Assembly: GCA_002479035.1 (NCBI GenBank)
Contig: DLLA01000180.1
Location: 192-18,412, forward strand
Direction: 5' to 3'
From: Bacteroidales bacterium UBA7574
GTDB taxonomy: Bacteria > Bacteroidota > Bacteroidia > Bacteroidales > Paludibacteraceae
Length of the DNA: 18,221 nt
Under the pieces are notes generated by a model. That model was not told the origin of the DNA. It searched no databases and was given only the letters and a program-made list of their open reading frames with translations. Position numbers and translations under genes: made by a program. Shown piece by piece: positions 15,352 through 18,221 of the stretch; the first letter of the stretch is position 1, and each line of letters starts with the position of its first letter.

Positions 15352-16553
15352 AGTTGTTGTGATGTATTGTCTATGTGAATATAACTATTTGGTTTCCATT
15401 TATATATAGTCAGTACCACGGGTAGGTGGTCGGAGTAGGCGTCTTGGTAGTGGTAGCCGTTGAAAGTACGGCGTGGTTTGGTACCGAGGTACTTTTCGTC
15501 CGATTCGAGGAGCCAGGAGGGTGCGAAGACGTAAGCGGAGGCACGCGCGGTGAGGGCTTCGGAGATGTAGAATTGGTCGAGAAAAGTCCAGATGCCATTG
15601 TATTTGTGCGTGCCACGGGTGCCGAGTGGTGCCTCGTTGGCAAGCGGAAACATGAGGTTGGTCATGCCGATAAGGTCGTTGGCAGGGGCGGAGTTCATGT
15701 CGCCCATGACGATGACGTTGGCAGAGGGGAAGGCGGTGAGGAGGGAATCGATACGGGATTGAAGGACGGACTTGGCGACAGCGCGTTTCCATTCCGTCTC
15801 GGAAGTGCCGCCTAACTGCGAGGGAAAGTGGCAGATGAAGAGGTGGAGGGTGTCGGCAGGGATGGGGGCACCCATAGAAACCGTATCAGAAAGGGGTTGA
15901 GTGTGGTAAGTATTCGTATTGGTAATATGCGGGATGTGGTAAATACCCGTAGCGGGAATGTTGGGTGTGGGGTTATGGGGCTTGTCGGAAAAGGAGGATT
16001 GGGAATTGGGAAGGATAGTGCCTCGGACGTAGAGGATGTCGCGAGTGGGGGCGGAAGGCAAGGGGACAGGTATGGGTTCGCTGTGGAGAAGGTGGAAGCG
16101 GGTAGAGTCATAGAGCAGGGCAACATCTATGCCGCGTTCGTCGGGGCTCTCGTAATGGACGTACTTGTACCGGTAACGGCGTAGGTGCCAGCACAGCGAA
16201 CGCAGGCAACGGTCGTTCTCCACCTCGCAGAGACCCACGAGAACGGGGGCTTGCCAGCCGCCGATGGCGGTGAGGACCTGAGCAATACGCCCCACCTTGG
16301 CTTGGTAACGGCGATAAGTCCAGTGGTGCGTGCCTTCGGGGGTGAAGTCAAAGTCGCTTTTGAGAGTATCGTGACGGTTGTCGAAAAGGTTCTCCACGTT
16401 GTAAGAGACGATACGGAGTGTGTCCGGGGAGCCGTAAAGCACGGTACGCCAGCCAAGCAAGACACACAATATAAGACATTTACAGACTCCCCCTAACCCC
16501 CTCAAAGAGGGGGAACAGGCTCCGCTAACTGCCGTTAATACATTGATAAACAT
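15348..16553 (-). CDS. Exported endonuclease/exonuclease/phosphatase-family protein
   Basis: 401 residues from the only in-frame ATG. A metal-dependent phosphoesterase fold (DNase I-like): IVSYNVENLFDN (48-59), VGLCEVEN with catalytic-type Glu110, VIVMGDMNSAPAND, LDQFYIS and the final SDHLPVVLTI with the Asp-His pair. The substrate could be nucleic acid, a phospholipid or a sugar phosphate; similar stand-alone exported proteins are common in Bacteroidota and mostly uncharacterised. Odd N-terminus: residues about 11-25 (reading SPSLRGLGGV) are encoded by the G/C-rich hairpin repeat at 16487-16513, followed by a hydrophobic stretch CLILCVLLGW that can act as signal peptide core. A non-ATG start after the repeat (TTG codons) cannot be excluded. 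Lies 57 bases after the cysteine desulfurase gene and overlaps tcdA by 4 bases. Confidence 0.88.
   Translation of the reverse strand: MFINVLTAVSGACSPSLRGLGGVCKCLILCVLLGWRTVLYGSPDTLRIVSYNVENLFDNRHDTLKSDFDFTPEGTHHWTYRRYQAKVGRIAQVLTAIGGWQAPVLVGLCEVENDRCLRSLCWHLRRYRYKYVHYESPDERGIDVALLYDSTRFHLLHSEPIPVPLPSAPTRDILYVRGTILPNSQSSFSDKPHNPTPNIPATGIYHIPHITNTNTYHTQPLSDTVSMGAPIPADTLHLFICHFPSQLGGTSETEWKRAVAKSVLQSRIDSLLTAFPSANVIVMGDMNSAPANDLIGMTNLMFPLANEAPLGTRGTHKYNGIWTFLDQFYISEALTARASAYVFAPSWLLESDEKYLGTKPRRTFNGYHYQDAYSDHLPVVLTIYKWKPNSYIHIDNTSQQL
16487..16513. repeat. G/C-rich hairpin repeat inside the phosphatase-family gene
   Basis: CTCCCCCTAACCCCCTC, AAA, GAGGGGG: a 7-bp stem (16497-16503 with 16507-16513) on a triloop, preceded by a CCCCCTAA half. 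I recall this sequence as a frequent dispersed element in Bacteroidota genomes (from memory, not checked). It falls within the 5' part of the coding region and keeps the frame open. Confidence 0.75.
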
Positions 16554-16584
16554 ATAATTACCATATAATTAGCCATTAATTTAG
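16531..16584. repeat. Small cluster of CCRTTAAT-type repeats
   Basis: Words GCCGTTAATA (16531), ACATATAATTA, CCATATAATTA (16561) and GCCATTAATTTAG (16572). They share vocabulary with the larger blocks upstream of the cysteine desulfurase (17848-18221). This cluster spans the start of the phosphatase-family gene and the 57-base gap to the desulfurase stop. Confidence 0.55.
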
Positions 16585-16610
16585 GGGGTACTTGTATGGT
16601 TGATAGGAGA

Positions 16611-17828
16611 TTACAATAGCATGGTGATGGCGCGGTGGAGGGATTGGGTGAGGATGTCAATGTCCTCGCGGGTGTTGTACATTGCTACCGAAGCACGAAG
16701 TGTACCCGGGACACCAAGATAATCAATGAGCGGTTCGGCACAATGGTGACCCGTGCGCACAGCAACACCCTGATGGTCAAGCAATACGCCTACATCAAAG
16801 GGGTGAATGAGTTGTCCGTCCGAGCGGAAGGCATTGAATGACACAGCACCCGCCTTGGGGAGTCCGTGGGCGTAGATGTGTACGTGGTCTATGGTGCTGA
16901 GTTGCTGTTCGAGATAGTTGGTGAGGTCCGTCTCGTGGGCTTCAATAGATGGCAAACCAATGTGCTGTACGTATTGAATAGCCTGTCCGAAAGCGTAACT
17001 TCCGATAAAATTGGGTGTGCCTGCCTCGAACTTATAGGGCAGAACATTGTAGGTGGTATGGTCGAAACGGACGTGGTCAATCATCTCTCCCCCACCCTGC
17101 GCAGGTGGTAATTGGTTGAGCCACTGCTCTTTGCCATATAGGATACCTAAGCCCGTGGGGCCGTACATCTTGTGGGCACTGCAGGCGAGGAAGTCGCAAT
17201 CGAGTGCGCGGACATCAATGGGGAGGTGCGGAACGGATTGGGCTCCATCCAAGCAGACCGGCACACCCACGGCGTGGGCGATACGTATGATGTCCTGAAC
17301 GGGATTGACAATGCCCAGTACGTTGCTGACATGCGCCACAGAGACAAGGCGTGTGCGGTCGGTAAGGAGTCGTTGGAAAGCGTCGATGTCCAGCGAGAGG
17401 TCGGCGCGAAGGGGAATGACGCGCAGGGTGGCGTGCTTGCGTTCGCAGAGCATCTGCCACGGGACGATATTGGAATGGTGCTCGAGGTGGCTGACGATGA
17501 TTTCGTCGCCCTCGTGAATGAACGCCTCACCGAAACTGAAAGCCAACATATTAAGGCTATCAGTGGTGCCTTTGGTGAAGATGATTTCTTTGGCAGAAGC
17601 GGCACCGAGGAAGTCAGCGACCTGCCGGCGGGCGTCCTCGTGGTGCTGCGTGGCGACCTGACTGAGATGGTGTACCCCGCGGTGGACATTGGCATTCCAA
17701 TGGGTGTATGCCTCATGGATAGCGTCCAGGACCTGACGGGGTTTCTGCGTGGTGGCGGCGTTGTCCAAATACACCAAAGGACGGTTGTTGACACGCTCGC
17801 CGAGTATCGGGAAGTCTTCTCTATTCAT
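16611..17828 (-). CDS. sufS: Cysteine desulfurase, SufS/CsdA type
   Basis: 405 residues from the ATG at 17828, matching SufS length. The frame is open 28 codons further to an ATG at 17912, but that extension only translates the CCRTTAATTG repeat. The pyridoxal-phosphate enzyme takes sulfur from cysteine for iron-sulfur clusters or tRNA sulfur relay. Visible: YLDNAATTQKP near the N-terminus, IFTKGTTDSLN, HLEHHSNIVPWQ, LDGAQSVPHLP, the PLP lysine Lys220 in CSAHKMYGPTG, and catalytic Cys363 in VRTGHHCAEPL; SufS of E. coli has these at 226 and 364. An AGGAG sequence ends 10 bases before the ATG. No sufB, sufC, sufD or sufE is in view; they could lie beyond the right edge. The same-strand tcdA two genes on makes a CsdA-like role possible, so the symbol is tentative as to subgroup. 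Confidence 0.93.
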   Translation of the reverse strand: MNREDFPILGERVNNRPLVYLDNAATTQKPRQVLDAIHEAYTHWNANVHRGVHHLSQVATQHHEDARRQVADFLGAASAKEIIFTKGTTDSLNMLAFSFGEAFIHEGDEIIVSHLEHHSNIVPWQMLCERKHATLRVIPLRADLSLDIDAFQRLLTDRTRLVSVAHVSNVLGIVNPVQDIIRIAHAVGVPVCLDGAQSVPHLPIDVRALDCDFLACSAHKMYGPTGLGILYGKEQWLNQLPPAQGGGEMIDHVRFDHTTYNVLPYKFEAGTPNFIGSYAFGQAIQYVQHIGLPSIEAHETDLTNYLEQQLSTIDHVHIYAHGLPKAGAVSFNAFRSDGQLIHPFDVGVLLDHQGVAVRTGHHCAEPLIDYLGVPGTLRASVAMYNTREDIDILTQSLHRAITMLL

Positions 17829-17847
17829 ATTCTGTATTCTCCTATAA

Positions 17848-17937
17848 TTCTCCGTTAATTGCCATTTGAGTTCTCCGTTAATTGCCGTTAATTGACCGTT
17901 AATTTTCTCCATTAATGCCCATTAAAGGACCATTAAA
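17848..17937. repeat. CCRTTAATTG phased repeat, block A
   Basis: Units CCGTTAATT or CCATTAA start at 17852, 17875, 17885, 17896, 17909, 17919 and 17930. In the dense part they follow each other at about 10-13 bases, close to one helical turn. The stretch 17891-17937 is repeated in block B with two differences in 47 bases. Confidence 0.85.
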
Positions 17938-18031
17938 AAGAAAGGAACATATAATTATCGTGTAATTGACCATTAATTTTGCTATGTGTTGGCTGTTTAT
18001 AAATTATAATATATCTGTGCGTTGGGGTGGG

Positions 18032-18075
18032 GTATCCGTTGCCTATCCCTTGCGTATGGGTTGCGTATCCCTTGC
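18032..18075. repeat. Four 11-bp tandem units, consensus GTATCCCTTGC
   Basis: GTATCCGTTGC (18032), CTATCCCTTGC (18043), GTATGGGTTGC (18054), GTATCCCTTGC (18065), with no gaps. Same unit length and similar core (TATCC-TT) as the array at 6663-6717. Confidence 0.9.
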
Positions 18076-18115
18076 TGTTTGAATCGATTAATAAACGATA
18101 ATATCTCGAGCACAT

Positions 18116-18221
18116 TCTCCGTTAATTGCCATTAATTGCCACGTAACCCATAAGCCTCCGTTAATTGCCGTATAATTGACCGTTAATTTTCTCCATTAAT
18201 GACCATTAAAAGACCATTAAA
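18116..18221. repeat. CCRTTAATTG phased repeat, block B (cut by the window edge)
   Basis: Units start at 18119, 18129, 18158, 18180, 18193, 18203 and 18214. 18175-18221 copies 17891-17937 at an offset of 284 bases with two differences. The unit order is the same as in block A but block B has extra bases between the second and third units. Confidence 0.85.

Larger units (their letters stand above)
17829..18221. other. Repeat-filled gap upstream of the cysteine desulfurase
   Basis: 393 bases to the window edge without a supportable gene. It holds repeat block A (17848-17937), an A/T-rich spacer, a 4 x 11-bp tandem array (18032-18075) and repeat block B (18116-18221, cut by the edge). No leftward TAnnTTTG box is present, so the desulfurase promoter either lies further right or is of another kind. 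The reverse frame 17933-18115 is repeat-derived. Confidence 0.7.

Noticed and set aside
17829..17912. 28-codon N-terminal extension of the cysteine desulfurase
   Set aside because: Encodes only the CCRTTAATTG repeat; the start at 17828 gives the usual family length and N-terminus.
17974..17981. TAATTTTG (rightward) as a promoter in the repeat-filled gap
   Set aside because: Part of a CCATTAATTTTG repeat word, no -33 box at the right distance, and no rightward gene follows.
17933..18115. 60-codon reverse frame upstream of the desulfurase gene
   Set aside because: Made of repeats and the 11-bp array; no motif, no promoter.

Overview
The window looks like a chromosomal segment of a Bacteroidota bacterium, most likely of the order Bacteroidales. 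Four things support this: SecD and SecF are fused in one protein; two secreted proteins carry short C-terminal tails of the type IX secretion kind; one lipoprotein has a BIG2 domain; and six promoters fit the Bacteroidota pattern (TTTG-like box, exactly 20 bases, TAnnTTTG) instead of -35/-10 boxes. No phage, transposase, CRISPR array or resistance gene is visible. The interest lies in the intergenic DNA, which is rich in short repeats and hairpins.

Left part (1-5040). A hairpin-rich, gene-poor left edge precedes two leftward genes: a BIG2-domain surface lipoprotein and, upstream of it, secDF. secDF has its own promoter, facing away from a perfect promoter that drives an initiator tRNA-Met gene closed by a strong terminator.

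Middle part (5041-11040). A leftward gene encodes an exported TPR/PD40-repeat protein whose promoter lies so close to the start codon that its mRNA may be almost leaderless. It is followed by a repeat-rich gap and a rightward run of three genes: a membrane-anchored protein made only of the 5'-nucleotidase C-terminal domain, a secreted C69 dipeptidase, and a cytosolic M20 aminoacyl-histidine dipeptidase (pepD). The two dipeptidase genes overlap by 8 bases and together suggest that short peptides are used as nutrients. An 86-base imperfect palindrome separates the first gene from the second.

Right-middle part (11041-14475). Two exported proteins with type IX-like tails are transcribed divergently from back-to-back promoters. 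One is a large protein of probable beta-propeller type; the other is a BspA-like leucine-rich-repeat protein with an internal duplication.

Right part (14476-18221). Three leftward genes follow one another: a SufS/CsdA-type cysteine desulfurase, an endonuclease/exonuclease/phosphatase-family protein, and the tRNA threonylcarbamoyladenosine dehydratase tcdA. The last two overlap by ATGA. The desulfurase-tcdA association recalls the E. coli csdA-csdE-csdL locus. The gap upstream of the desulfurase holds a two-copy block of CCRTTAATTG repeats phased at about 10-11 bases and a 4 x 11-base tandem repeat. A G/C-rich dispersed hairpin repeat forms part of the coding sequence of the phosphatase-family gene.

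All functions are read from sequence motifs by eye; no database search was run.
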